From contig NZ_JAUFPW010000013.1 of the NCBI RefSeq assembly GCF_030409415.1, positions 2,679 to 66,678 on the forward strand: a stretch of 64,000 nucleotides of DNA. Reading direction: 5' to 3'. This document shows, in pieces, positions 49,855-59,598 of this stretch; the stretch's first letter is position 1; the number at the start of each line of letters is the position of its first letter. The DNA is from Pedobacter aquatilis (GTDB lineage Bacteria > Bacteroidota > Bacteroidia > Sphingobacteriales > Sphingobacteriaceae). A program made the translations under genes and the position numbers. Below the pieces are notes generated by a model. The model was not told where the DNA came from. It saw only the letters and a list, made by a program, of their open reading frames with translations, and searched no databases.

Positions 49855-52800
49855 ATGAACCTAAGCTTTGGTGTTAAAATAAGATTTCTCTTGCTTATTC
49901 TAGGCTGCTGCCTGATTGCGACATCTATCTCGCTAAGTCGTTTTACCACTAAAACCGAACTTTTAGAACGTGAAGCAAAAAAAATTCAAGAAAATCTATC
50001 TCTAAAGGAGCAAATCGTTGATGATTTTTTATCAGATAAAAAGCGGGTAAAGCAGGCTGAAAAATTTCATTTAAATGCTGCAGAGGGCATTGGTTTTTTA
50101 GAAGTTTATCGCAAAAACGGTATCAATTTACAAACATTTCAAAAAAACCAACTCAAATACTGGAGCACAATTAAGGTTACAGATATAAATCCTCATTTTA
50201 TTAAAGAAGGAAAATCTGTACTGCAATTATCTAACGGTTACTATGAAATTATTAAGAAAACCGATGGTAATTTTACGCTGATTTTCTTAATAGCGATTCA
50301 ATCTCAATATGCTGTTCCAGAAAACAGGTATTTCAAAAACGATATTGATGTACTGCTCACTGATTCTAAGATAATTACACTCGCCTCATATTACGATAAA
50401 GATGCTTATGCAATTAGAAGCAATGATAATTCATTTCTATTCAGTTTAAAAATTAAACCAAGTTATGCAGATGATTATTATTCTAATACACAGCTTTGGC
50501 TTTTTGTTGCCGGAATTATCTGTATCTGCATGTTTGTTAATTCACTTTGCTCGCTAATTGCCAGAAAAGGTTATTTAATATTTGCCAGCTTGTTGCTTCT
50601 TGCCTTTTTCATCGGCGGCCGTTTAACAGATATGTGGCTAGGCTGGTTTAACCATAGGTTTCCGTTAGAACTATTCGACCCAAAAATTTACGCCAATAGT
50701 GATTTAATGCCTTCACTAGGAGATTTCTTGATGAATGTTTTAGCTGCAACATGGTGGCTTTTGTTTGTGTATAATCATAAAGAGCAATACAAATTTCCCG
50801 AATGGATAAGAAATAGTAAATGGATTGGAATTACCATCCACGTATTGCTCCTTATTCATATTGGGGCAATCGCATTCTTTGTTGATGATCTGTTTTTTGG
50901 TTTAATTAATAACTCAAAAATTAACTTTGATATTATTAATATACTCAAATTAAGCGGTAACAGTTGGGTAAGTATTGTTATTTTATGCTTGGTATGGTTT
51001 CAAATTTATTTAATAACCATTGTATCAATAGAAGTTAGTAAGCAACTAAATGTGACCAATAAAGAACGTGTTATACTGTTTATTATTGGCTTTTTAGGTG
51101 TTCTTATTTACAGATTACTAAACAATTTCACTGCCTTTTTTATTGTTTATGCACTTGTATTGTATATTGTTGCCAGAATATCCTATGTTAAATCAAAGCA
51201 TTTTTCTATTGGTTTATTGGCAATTTTATTTTTCTGCTTGGCTTTTAACACATCAATAAAATACATCAAGTATAAAGATATTAAAGAACGAAGTGAACGC
51301 GAACTTTTAGCCAGAAAGGTGCAAGCTTCTGATGACCCGAATGCAATTATCGCCCTTGGCAAGTTAGAACGACAATTGCTTGAAGATGAATTTCTGGTTA
51401 AATATTTTAAAACTACCAAAGGGCAATCTAATTTTGTGGTTTTAAAAAATCATCTTAAAGGCTATTTGGATGGCTATTTAAGTCGCTACGATTACAATAT
51501 TTACGATTACAATAGGTTTGAGAATCCGCTAAATAAAACTGATGTTCAGCCCATTGATAAATACAAACGCCTGGTTGAATCCGGTTCAGTGAAAATTGAA
51601 GCTTCAAACTTTTTCTATCAGGTTAATAATACTTTTGGCTATCAGGATTATTTTGGAATAATTCCGGTAGTAAGCAAAAGTAGCTTATTAGGCACTTTAA
51701 TTATCGAGCTACGTTCAAAGCCTTACAACTACAGCAACCGTTTACCTGATTTACTTGCCGATCAGAAGTATAGTAAAGATGAAGAGTTTAAAGGTTATTC
51801 TATTGCATTATATAGCAATGATAAGCTTTTAAATCAATCTGGGGCTTATACTTATCCGCTCAGTGGAAAAATTTACAAAGGCAAACAAGATGATTTTGTT
51901 GTTGTAAATGACGATGATCAACGTTATAGTCACGTACTTTTTAAGCCAAGCGCCAGTAAAATGGTTGTAATTAGTAAAGAAAAAGTTGGTTACGTAGAAA
52001 GATTGGCTGCACTATCATTTTTCTTTCTCGTTTTTATTATTTTCTGTTTTATACTATATGGATTAATCTGGCTTATCAAAAACCTGGATAATGATAAAGT
52101 TGGCTGGTTTAGCATAAATCGCTCACTAATGATTAATGCAAACAAAATTCTATACAAAACCCGTATTCAGGTTTCGATTGTATTAACAGTTGTGGCAACT
52201 TTGCTTGTTGTTGGTTGGACAACTTACGGCTACATGAACAAGGAATACAGGGGGCAACAAGACGTTTTAATCAAGGATAAAATCAGAAAGGTTCAGCAAA
52301 ATTTTGAGAAGCAGGTTTTTAACGATGGAAACATAAAAACGGACGACAATGCCATTGCAGATTTCAACAACTTTGCTGATATAAACAATGCTGATTTAAC
52401 TTTATATGATACCAAAGGTGATGTAATTATGACTACTTACCCGAAGCTTTACAATTATAAAATAATTGGAAAAAAGATGGGTACTGCTGCATTTTTAAAC
52501 CTCAATGGGTTGCAGCGATCAGAATTTATTAATCAAGGCGAGAAAATTGGCAGCCTAACATATGCCGCAGCTTATGCACCAATTAGGAATGCACAAAACA
52601 AAACTATTGCATTTATAGGCTTACCGAATTACTCTAATGAAGATGAATACAAGGATAAAATTGCCTTATTTGTTAGTAATCTGATAAACATTTATGCTTT
52701 GGTTTTTGTGGCCATTGGTGTACTTGCCGTTTTTCTGGCTAATCAGATTACAAGCCCTTTAACATTTATACAAGAAAGTATTAGTCGCACAAAAATTGGG

Positions 52801-53586
52801 CAGAAAAACGAGCCGATTGTTTGGCGTAGGCACGATGAAATTGGTACACTTATAAAAGAATATAATAATATGATTGCCGCCCTGGAAGAGAGTTCTGCAA
52901 AACTTGCCCGTTCTGAAAGGGAAAACGCCTGGAGAGAAATGGCAAAGCAAGTTGCCCACGAAATCAAAAATCCATTAACTCCATTAAAATTAGGCGTTCA
53001 GTTGCTAGAAAAATCATGGAAAGAGAACGACCCTAATTTTGAACTTAAGTTTAATAAGTTTAGTAAATCATTTATCGAGCAAATTGAGAGTCTTTCAAAA
53101 ATCGCATCTGAGTTTTCCAACTTCGCAAAAATGCCAGATACTAAGCTAGAACAAACTGCTATTCTACCAGTTATTGAGCAGGCAAGAGAAGTATTTAAAA
53201 GTGCTGAAAACGTAGAAATAACTGTAACAAACAAAGCAGAAATTAACGCATATATCCAGGCAGATAGAGATCAATTATTGAGAACTTTTAATAATCTTTT
53301 TAAAAATGCAATTGAGGCAATTGATGCCGATGCGGCATGCCATATAAATGTACTTTTATATAATGATAATAAAAACGCTCATATCGAGATAAAAGATAAC
53401 GGAAAAGGAATTCCAGAGGTATTGCATGATAAAATTTTTGTTCCAAATTTCACCACTAAAACATCTGGTACTGGATTGGGCTTAGCTTTTGTTAAACAAG
53501 CGGTAGAAAACGCAGGCGGAAGTATAACTTTTACATCGGTTGCAGGAAAAGGCACAACTTTCTATTTAAGTTTCCCTTTGGTTTAA
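49855..53586 (+). CDS. Very large NtrY-like sensor histidine kinase
   Basis: The 1243-residue protein has a first span (about 8-26) and a periplasmic region to about 215. A block of 8-9 further spans follows (about 215-470), then a second extracytoplasmic region (to about 715), a span near 720-740 and another at 775-795. A third sensor region (about 800-940), a span near 945-965 and a HAMP segment come next. HisKA has His 1035 in VAHEIKNPLTPLKLG, the NtrY-type H box, and HATPase ends the chain (NNLFKNAIEAID, DNGKGIPEVLHDKI, GTGLGLAFVKQA). Typical NtrY has about 700-750 residues, so the multi-span block is a large extra unit. No response regulator is adjacent. Confidence 0.85.
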   Translation: MNLSFGVKIRFLLLILGCCLIATSISLSRFTTKTELLEREAKKIQENLSLKEQIVDDFLSDKKRVKQAEKFHLNAAEGIGFLEVYRKNGINLQTFQKNQLKYWSTIKVTDINPHFIKEGKSVLQLSNGYYEIIKKTDGNFTLIFLIAIQSQYAVPENRYFKNDIDVLLTDSKIITLASYYDKDAYAIRSNDNSFLFSLKIKPSYADDYYSNTQLWLFVAGIICICMFVNSLCSLIARKGYLIFASLLLLAFFIGGRLTDMWLGWFNHRFPLELFDPKIYANSDLMPSLGDFLMNVLAATWWLLFVYNHKEQYKFPEWIRNSKWIGITIHVLLLIHIGAIAFFVDDLFFGLINNSKINFDIINILKLSGNSWVSIVILCLVWFQIYLITIVSIEVSKQLNVTNKERVILFIIGFLGVLIYRLLNNFTAFFIVYALVLYIVARISYVKSKHFSIGLLAILFFCLAFNTSIKYIKYKDIKERSERELLARKVQASDDPNAIIALGKLERQLLEDEFLVKYFKTTKGQSNFVVLKNHLKGYLDGYLSRYDYNIYDYNRFENPLNKTDVQPIDKYKRLVESGSVKIEASNFFYQVNNTFGYQDYFGIIPVVSKSSLLGTLIIELRSKPYNYSNRLPDLLADQKYSKDEEFKGYSIALYSNDKLLNQSGAYTYPLSGKIYKGKQDDFVVVNDDDQRYSHVLFKPSASKMVVISKEKVGYVERLAALSFFFLVFIIFCFILYGLIWLIKNLDNDKVGWFSINRSLMINANKILYKTRIQVSIVLTVVATLLVVGWTTYGYMNKEYRGQQDVLIKDKIRKVQQNFEKQVFNDGNIKTDDNAIADFNNFADINNADLTLYDTKGDVIMTTYPKLYNYKIIGKKMGTAAFLNLNGLQRSEFINQGEKIGSLTYAAAYAPIRNAQNKTIAFIGLPNYSNEDEYKDKIALFVSNLINIYALVFVAIGVLAVFLANQITSPLTFIQESISRTKIGQKNEPIVWRRHDEIGTLIKEYNNMIAALEESSAKLARSERENAWREMAKQVAHEIKNPLTPLKLGVQLLEKSWKENDPNFELKFNKFSKSFIEQIESLSKIASEFSNFAKMPDTKLEQTAILPVIEQAREVFKSAENVEITVTNKAEINAYIQADRDQLLRTFNNLFKNAIEAIDADAACHINVLLYNDNKNAHIEIKDNGKGIPEVLHDKIFVPNFTTKTSGTGLGLAFVKQAVENAGGSITFTSVAGKGTTFYLSFPLV

Positions 53587-53590
53587 AAAA

Positions 53591-54493
53591 CTATTTTAAT
53601 TCGATTTGAGCTTTACCCATTGTACCGCCATCAGCATATAAAATAACAGTGTAAATACCTTTAATAAATGGTTTCGGATTGGACCAATCTATTGAATAAA
53701 CAGAGTTATCATTGTTATAATCAATAAAAATAGAATAGCTGAACTGCATTTCCTGGCCATCAGCTTCAAAACGATTACTATCATCAGCTAAAAGATTTCC
53801 AGCTGGGTCAAATACTCTGATGAAAACATTATGATGGCCTTTTTCAGCTAATTCATTTGGGATAAGTTCGAACCTGATATTCAGTTTTTCAGCTGTTGAA
53901 GATTTAGTTACTTCAATTTTTTTTCCACTTGATTTCGTACGGTAAGCGAACACATCAGCCTGCTTTAATTTGAGGAGCGCTGCTGTTTTAACTTTAGCAT
54001 TTAATGCCGAGTTTTCATTTGCAAGATTAGCCGCTTTATCGTTAGCACTTCGCAGTCCGCTCTCAAGACTATCTCTAGATGATTTTAAAAAAATATTTTC
54101 ATTTTGAAGCTGAATTACCTGGTCATTATAGTTCTTAATGAAAACCTTAAGTTCATCTATTTGGGTTTGAGCTTTATCTAGTTCTCCCTGGGTAATTTCT
54201 CCTTTTTCTAAGGCAGCCTTTAGTTCATCTATTTTTGTTCTGGCTAATTTTTGTTCGGCTAATAACTTTTCATTTAAATCAAGGTTGAGGGCGTTTACCT
54301 TATCTAACTCTACTTCAATTTTCTCAACTTCTAAACGTAGTTTATCCTTTTCCGTACTTACAGTCACCAATTTCTCGCCTTGCTGTCTATCCTTAAAAAA
54401 CAAGTATCCATTTGTTCCAAGTAGCGCCGCAATTACAATTATCAGGAAGTAAATTTTATTTCTATCGCCTTTATTAACGTTTTGTGGTTCCAT
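53591..54493 (-). CDS. Coiled-coil membrane-anchored protein
   Basis: From ATG 54493 the protein has 300 residues: a short cytoplasmic start, one span (about 15-33), a long coiled coil (about 45-165, heptads such as LRLEVEKIEVELDKVNAL and DKAQTQIDELKVFIKN), and a C-terminal beta domain (about 180-300) with NVFIRVFDPAGNLLADDS and PFIKGIYTVILYADGG. No named family is certain. The frame extends to 54583, but MEPQNVNKGDRNK gives a sensible topology. It converges on the NtrY-like kinase gene, with only four bases between the stops. Confidence 0.8.
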   Translation of the reverse strand: MEPQNVNKGDRNKIYFLIIVIAALLGTNGYLFFKDRQQGEKLVTVSTEKDKLRLEVEKIEVELDKVNALNLDLNEKLLAEQKLARTKIDELKAALEKGEITQGELDKAQTQIDELKVFIKNYNDQVIQLQNENIFLKSSRDSLESGLRSANDKAANLANENSALNAKVKTAALLKLKQADVFAYRTKSSGKKIEVTKSSTAEKLNIRFELIPNELAEKGHHNVFIRVFDPAGNLLADDSNRFEADGQEMQFSYSIFIDYNNDNSVYSIDWSNPKPFIKGIYTVILYADGGTMGKAQIELK

Positions 54494-54702
54494 TTTTTTA
54501 ATAATGCTCTTTCGTTTCAGTTTTAATATACTTTTGTCTTCACAGGTAAATGGTAACACAGGTGATATTTGTAACTTTGGCACAAATTAAAATTTTTAAT
54601 AAAATATATGAGTTTTTAAAAAAAATCGTTTAATTGCTAAAGTTCAAAATGTATAATTGTTTAAACAACTATACAGCTGAAATAAAATAACACACAGAAA
54701 TA

Positions 54703-56247
54703 ATGCTTAAAAACTTCCTATACGCACTTTTATCTTTTACAATACTACCATATATATTAAATGCACAAGCAATATCAAAAATTGCACCAAAAAGAGAGTT
54801 TAGAGGTGTTTGGGTGGCTACATTATCTAATATCGATTGGCCATCGAGACCTGGTTTAACAGCCGACCAACAAAAGCAAGAGTTTATTGGTATTTTAGAA
54901 AAACATAAATCGCAAGGCATAAATGCGATAATATTACAAGTTAGACCAGCTGCTGATGCATTTTATGGTAAATCTCGCGAACCTTGGAGTCAGTGGCTTA
55001 TGGGTAAGCAAGGTGTAGCACCTGCCGCAGGTTACGACCCTTTAACTTTCGCTATTAAGGAAGCGCATTTCAGAGGAATTGAGCTTCATGCGTGGTTTAA
55101 TCCTTATCGTGCGAGCATGAATAGCGTTACGCCTTTAAGCGATACGCATATTACTAAGAAACATCCTGAATGGTTTTTCACTTACGGTGGAAAAAAGCAA
55201 TTTGACCCAGGAATTCCGGAGGTTAGGGAATACATTACCCAGGTAATTTTAGATGTTGTTAAAAACTATGATGTGGATGGCATCCATTTCGATGATTATT
55301 TTTACCCATATCCAATTGCCGGACAAAAAATAGATGATGGAAACACATTTTACAAAAACCCAAACAACTTCTCCGACATTAAAGATTGGCGAAGAAACAA
55401 CGTTGATTTGTTAATTAAAATGGTCGATGACAGTATTCATCATTATAAAAAATATGTAAAGTTTGGCATTAGCCCATTTGGAATTTGGCGTAATAAATAC
55501 GAAGATGCAGAAGGTTCTGCAAGTAGTGGTTTATCTAACTATGCCGAACTTTACGCCGATAGCAGGAAGTGGGTAAGAGAAGGTTGGGTGGATTATATCA
55601 ATCCGCAGATATATTTTACATTTACCAGAAAAGCCGCACCATTTGGTGTATTGTTAGACTGGTGGACCAATAATGCATATGGAAGGCATGTTTATGTTGG
55701 GCATGGTGCTTATTTGGTAAATTCAAGAGCAGAACTAGCCTGGAGAAATCTTTCAGAAATACCTAATCAGATTAGAAAGTTGAGAGAAAGCAATCGTATT
55801 CAAGGCAGCGTTTTCTTTTCTTCAAAATCGTTAAGCACCGTTGCACGTTCAGTAGCCGATTCTTTAAAAAACGATTTATATAAATATCAGGCTTTGCCGC
55901 CACAAATGCCTTGGCTAGATGAAACCCCACCAAATGAACCGCAGTTTTTAACCGCCGATGCGATGAAGGACGGTGTACATTTAAAATGGCAACTTCCAAC
56001 TAAAGCTAAAGATGGCGAAACGGCCTCAGGCTTTGTTATTTATCGTTTTGATGAAGGCGAAAAGATTTCCATTTTAGATGCCAAAAACATTCTAAAAATT
56101 AGCTTTGAAGATTATGTTTCATTCATTGATACAACTGTGGAGAGTGGCAAAAGATACAGTTATCTCGTTACTGCTTTAGATAGATTGAAAAATGAAAGTG
56201 ACCCAAGTGGCCCTGTTGGTGTAGAAATACCTTTAGCAAAGGAATAA
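54703..56247 (+). CDS. GHL10-family (DUF187/YngK-like) glycoside hydrolase
   Basis: The 514-residue protein has a signal peptide (cleavage near LNAQA, about 23). The GHL10 barrel follows with REFRGVWVATLSNIDWPSRP, AIILQVRPAADAFY, GIELHAWFNPYRAS and DGIHFDDYFYPYP, whose acidic residues suit a glycosidase site, and later FGISPFGIWRNK. A fibronectin-III-like domain fills about 405-510. The family acts on peptidoglycan or other glycans in the envelope; substrate is not known. It is next to amino-sugar genes and converges on the acyltransferase gene without a gap. Confidence 0.9.
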   Translation: MLKNFLYALLSFTILPYILNAQAISKIAPKREFRGVWVATLSNIDWPSRPGLTADQQKQEFIGILEKHKSQGINAIILQVRPAADAFYGKSREPWSQWLMGKQGVAPAAGYDPLTFAIKEAHFRGIELHAWFNPYRASMNSVTPLSDTHITKKHPEWFFTYGGKKQFDPGIPEVREYITQVILDVVKNYDVDGIHFDDYFYPYPIAGQKIDDGNTFYKNPNNFSDIKDWRRNNVDLLIKMVDDSIHHYKKYVKFGISPFGIWRNKYEDAEGSASSGLSNYAELYADSRKWVREGWVDYINPQIYFTFTRKAAPFGVLLDWWTNNAYGRHVYVGHGAYLVNSRAELAWRNLSEIPNQIRKLRESNRIQGSVFFSSKSLSTVARSVADSLKNDLYKYQALPPQMPWLDETPPNEPQFLTADAMKDGVHLKWQLPTKAKDGETASGFVIYRFDEGEKISILDAKNILKISFEDYVSFIDTTVESGKRYSYLVTALDRLKNESDPSGPVGVEIPLAKE

Positions 56248-57390
56248 TTAAACTTTAATAATGATGTTTTTCTTGTACATGATGTAAAGCAATACATAGA
56301 AACCTAATACATAACTTATTGCCCAAACCAGTGATGCATTAATTGGCGAAAAAAATGGTGTGTAACAAGTTTCGTAAAAACGCACCAAAATTCCGGTTTT
56401 AGTACCGTCAGGCTTTGAAACCTGAATCATATTCAACACCCTTGGCATTAATCCTGCTAAGAAAAAAACTGTAATTGCGTTAACACCATATACCACAAAG
56501 GGAGTAGTAAACTTTTTATATCCCTGAACATCAATTATCCAATAACAAAGGGCAAGCGCAACCGAAGCTAAACCTCCTGTGTATAAAACGAAAGAACTTG
56601 TCCACAAGGATTTATTAATCGGGAAATTCAAATCCAACAAAAGCCCTAAAATTGCAGCGAATATGCCTGCTGAAAATAGCCAGGCTACTTTTGTAGGGTT
56701 ATCTACATCCTTACGTTTCATCCAGATGCCAACCAGTATTCCAAACAAACAGGTTCCTACAGCGGGCAATGTACTTAAAACGCCTTCAGGGTCCCAGGTT
56801 TTTGCTGATGCCCAAATGTGTGCTTCAGTTAAAATACCACGATCTATCCAAGCAGCCAGATTGGTTTCCTTTTCCATGTTCGCATAACCAACGCCCGGAA
56901 CTGGAACTAAAGTCATTAATGCCCAATAAACCGCAAGAATTACAATCAAAGTTTTAAAGATATTTCTTTCAGAAACCTTTAAGAAAATAATAGAGCTAAT
57001 GATAAAGACGATTCCAATGCGCTGCAATACGCCTAAAAGCCTAACAGTTTGCAAAGCATTTGCAGGATCGTTAATCAGCTTACCAAAAATAGCAAGGAAA
57101 AAGCCTAAAAAGTATAATATTAAACCACGTTTAATGGCTTTAACAATTGTTTTATTATGTGTTGATGGCTCAGCTTTGCTACTACTCATTGCAAATGCAA
57201 TTGATACACCGACAATCCACAAAAAGAAGGGAAAAATTAAATCAGTAGGTGTGCAACCATTCCATTCTGCATGTTCAAGTGGCGCATATATGTGTCCCCA
57301 ACTTCCAGGATTGTTCACTAAAATCATGGCAGCTACAGTTAATCCTCTAAAAAAATCAAGAGATAGCAAGCGTTGTTTGGGTTGGGACAT
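56248..57390 (-). CDS. DUF5009 / heparan-glucosaminide acetyltransferase-like membrane protein
   Basis: The 380-residue protein has about 10-11 spans and the family start RLLSLDFFRGLTVAAMILVN. WNGCTPTDLIFPFFLWIVGV, with an in-membrane-face Asp, and LGVLQRIGIVF follow. It resembles HGSNAT, which transfers acetyl groups across a membrane to the amino group of glucosamine, and bacterial relatives in amino-sugar loci. Acceptor and activity here are inferred. The start codon is 127 bases from the NagB/PIG-L stop, with a terminator between. Confidence 0.88.
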   Translation of the reverse strand: MSQPKQRLLSLDFFRGLTVAAMILVNNPGSWGHIYAPLEHAEWNGCTPTDLIFPFFLWIVGVSIAFAMSSSKAEPSTHNKTIVKAIKRGLILYFLGFFLAIFGKLINDPANALQTVRLLGVLQRIGIVFIISSIIFLKVSERNIFKTLIVILAVYWALMTLVPVPGVGYANMEKETNLAAWIDRGILTEAHIWASAKTWDPEGVLSTLPAVGTCLFGILVGIWMKRKDVDNPTKVAWLFSAGIFAAILGLLLDLNFPINKSLWTSSFVLYTGGLASVALALCYWIIDVQGYKKFTTPFVVYGVNAITVFFLAGLMPRVLNMIQVSKPDGTKTGILVRFYETCYTPFFSPINASLVWAISYVLGFYVLLYIMYKKNIIIKV

Positions 57391-57464
57391 TGGAGTTGGT
57401 TTGAAGAACTAATTTAAAACATTGTTTTAATAAAGAGAAATAATTTGATTTTTGGATTAAAAAC

Positions 57465-57500
57465 AAAAAACCTGCTTTGAACCAACAAAGCAGGTTTTTT
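57465..57500 (-). terminator. Terminator after the NagB/PIG-L gene
   Basis: A perfect 15-bp stem (57465-57479 with 57486-57500) with a 6-base loop ends in six T residues on the minus strand, 18 bases beyond the stop at 57518. Confidence 0.93.
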
Positions 57501-57517
57501 ATATTAAAGTTAAGACC

Positions 57518-59443
57518 TTAATCCGTAAACTTCCACCGAACGAAAGCTTCCATAGCTTCATATTCTGCCAAGCCTAAAGCATCGTAAGCTTTTGCCGTGT
57601 CTCGGTTTCGATCTTCAGCCCTTTGCCAAAATTCTCTCGAGTCATCGCCAGGGAAAACAGCTCTGTCTTTCTGACTTTGGTGTTTGAATATTGCATATTT
57701 CTTGCGTTCCAATTCTTGCGGACTAATTGGCACCGCCATTTCAATTTCATGTGTTTCAAATTCATGCCATGCGCCACGGTACATCCACAACCAGCAATCT
57801 TTTGCCCAAGCTTCTGTTTTACGAAGCTCGGTTAAAGCAGCTAGAATAATATTGAAACACACGATGTGCGTTCCATGTGGGTCTTCGAAATCGCCAGCAG
57901 CAAAAACCTGCTCTGGTTTTACCTTTTGTAAAAGTTCTTTTGTTAGTTCTACATCAAGCTGCGTAACCGGATTTTTTTGATTCTTACCACTTTCATAAAA
58001 AGGAAGCGCCTGGAAATGAATGTGATCATCTTCCAAACCACAATACCTTGCTCCTGCTATTGCTTCACCCTTTCTTATTAAGCCTTTAACGGTCTGAATT
58101 TCAGGGGTATCTACCTGATTTGGTTTCTTTTTATCAATAAATGTTCTCATTCGTTGATAAAGTTCCTTCAAATGACTGTTATCCATACCCATCTTTTCAG
58201 TAAAATCTACATTAAATTCTACGAAACGTAAGGCATCATCATCCCAAACTGCGGTATTGCCAGATGTTTGATACGCCACATGTACATCATGTTTTTGGTC
58301 AACCAAACGGATAAAAGTACCACCCATTGATATTACATCATCATCCGGATGCGGAGAAAAAATAATTACTCTTTTTTTCGCTGGCTCTGCTCTTTCAGGT
58401 CGCTGAGAATCATCTGCATTTGGTTTTCCTCCTGGCCAACCGGTTATGGTGTGTTGTAACTTATTAAAAATATGAATGTTGATGTTGTAAACCGGACCTT
58501 TTTCAGTCGCCAGTTGCGCCATACCATTATTGTTGTAATCGTCTTCAGTAAGCTTTAAAATTGGCTTATTTAAAGTATTTGCCAACCAAATTACAGCCTT
58601 ACGGATTAATGCATCGGTCCAGATACAATCTTTTACCAACCAAGGCGTATCGAAACGCGTTAAAGCTGATGCTGCTGGTTCATCTAAAATAAACTCAACA
58701 TTTTCAGATAATTGAAGATAAGTTGCCGGAACGTCGCCAGAAATTTCGCCTTCTACCGCTTTTTTAATAATTGAAGCCTTTTTACGGCTCCAAGCCATTA
58801 AAATGATTTCGCGGGCTTTGAAAATTGTTCCAATACCCATGGTGATGGCTTTTGTTGGCACAAAAGATTTTCCACCAAAATCACGGGCAGCATCGCGGCG
58901 TGTTAAGTCATCTAAAGTAACTAAACGTGTACCAGAGTTTGGCGCAGAACCCGGCTCATTGAAACCAATGTGACCAGTACGACCAATACCTAAAATCTGA
59001 ATATCCAATCCCCCTAAATCGCCAATCTTCTTTTCATAGTCCAAACAAAAAGCAGGAATATCTTCCAATGCTAATGTTCCATCAGGAATGTGAATGTTAT
59101 TCTTATCGATATCGATATGATCGAAAAGGTTTTCATTCATAAACGTTACATAACTTTGCGCTGCATTAGGTTGCATTGGATAATATTCATCCAAATTGAA
59201 AGTGATAACATTTTTAAAACTTAAACCCTCTTCTTTATGCAATCTCACCAGTTCGGCGTAAACTGCAATTGGGGTAACACCTGTTGCTAAGCCCAGTACG
59301 GCAGGTGCGTTGTTTGCTTGTTTTGTCCTAATAAGACCTGCAATGCGTTGCGCAACATTTACAGAAGCAATTTTTGGATTTTCGAACACGCTTACAGGGA
59401 GTTTCTCGAAGCGTGTCTCCTCCAGTAGATTTAATCTTGCCAT
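57518..59443 (-). CDS. nagB: Glucosamine-6-phosphate deaminase-like domain fused to PIG-L deacetylase-like domain
   Basis: NagB converts glucosamine-6-phosphate to fructose-6-phosphate and ammonia. From ATG 59443 the protein has 641 residues: a NagB domain at about 1-290 (FNLDEYYP with Asp 85; GIGRTGHIGFNEPGS with His 158 and Glu 163), a linker, and a PIG-L/LmbE domain at about 355-620 with the zinc motif HPDDD (365-369) and DPHGTH. In E. coli NagB the triad Asp141-His143-Glu148 opens the sugar ring; here the Asp position is Thr 156. The fusion is common in Bacteroidota. The frame extends to 59506 but MARLNLLEETRFEKLPV is the natural start. It is divergent from anmK. Confidence 0.9.
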   Translation of the reverse strand: MARLNLLEETRFEKLPVSVFENPKIASVNVAQRIAGLIRTKQANNAPAVLGLATGVTPIAVYAELVRLHKEEGLSFKNVITFNLDEYYPMQPNAAQSYVTFMNENLFDHIDIDKNNIHIPDGTLALEDIPAFCLDYEKKIGDLGGLDIQILGIGRTGHIGFNEPGSAPNSGTRLVTLDDLTRRDAARDFGGKSFVPTKAITMGIGTIFKAREIILMAWSRKKASIIKKAVEGEISGDVPATYLQLSENVEFILDEPAASALTRFDTPWLVKDCIWTDALIRKAVIWLANTLNKPILKLTEDDYNNNGMAQLATEKGPVYNINIHIFNKLQHTITGWPGGKPNADDSQRPERAEPAKKRVIIFSPHPDDDVISMGGTFIRLVDQKHDVHVAYQTSGNTAVWDDDALRFVEFNVDFTEKMGMDNSHLKELYQRMRTFIDKKKPNQVDTPEIQTVKGLIRKGEAIAGARYCGLEDDHIHFQALPFYESGKNQKNPVTQLDVELTKELLQKVKPEQVFAAGDFEDPHGTHIVCFNIILAALTELRKTEAWAKDCWLWMYRGAWHEFETHEIEMAVPISPQELERKKYAIFKHQSQKDRAVFPGDDSREFWQRAEDRNRDTAKAYDALGLAEYEAMEAFVRWKFTD

Positions 59444-59598
59444 TTTTTGTATGGATTTTAATGTACGGAGCAGTAAATATAGCAACATATGGTCGGTATT
59501 TACCAAAGGTTTTTTACTTTTATTGCAATAAAACCTACAAATGTGGCTTTAAGTATAAATCAAACGTTTGCTCGTTTTTCAATAAAAATTAATTGGTT

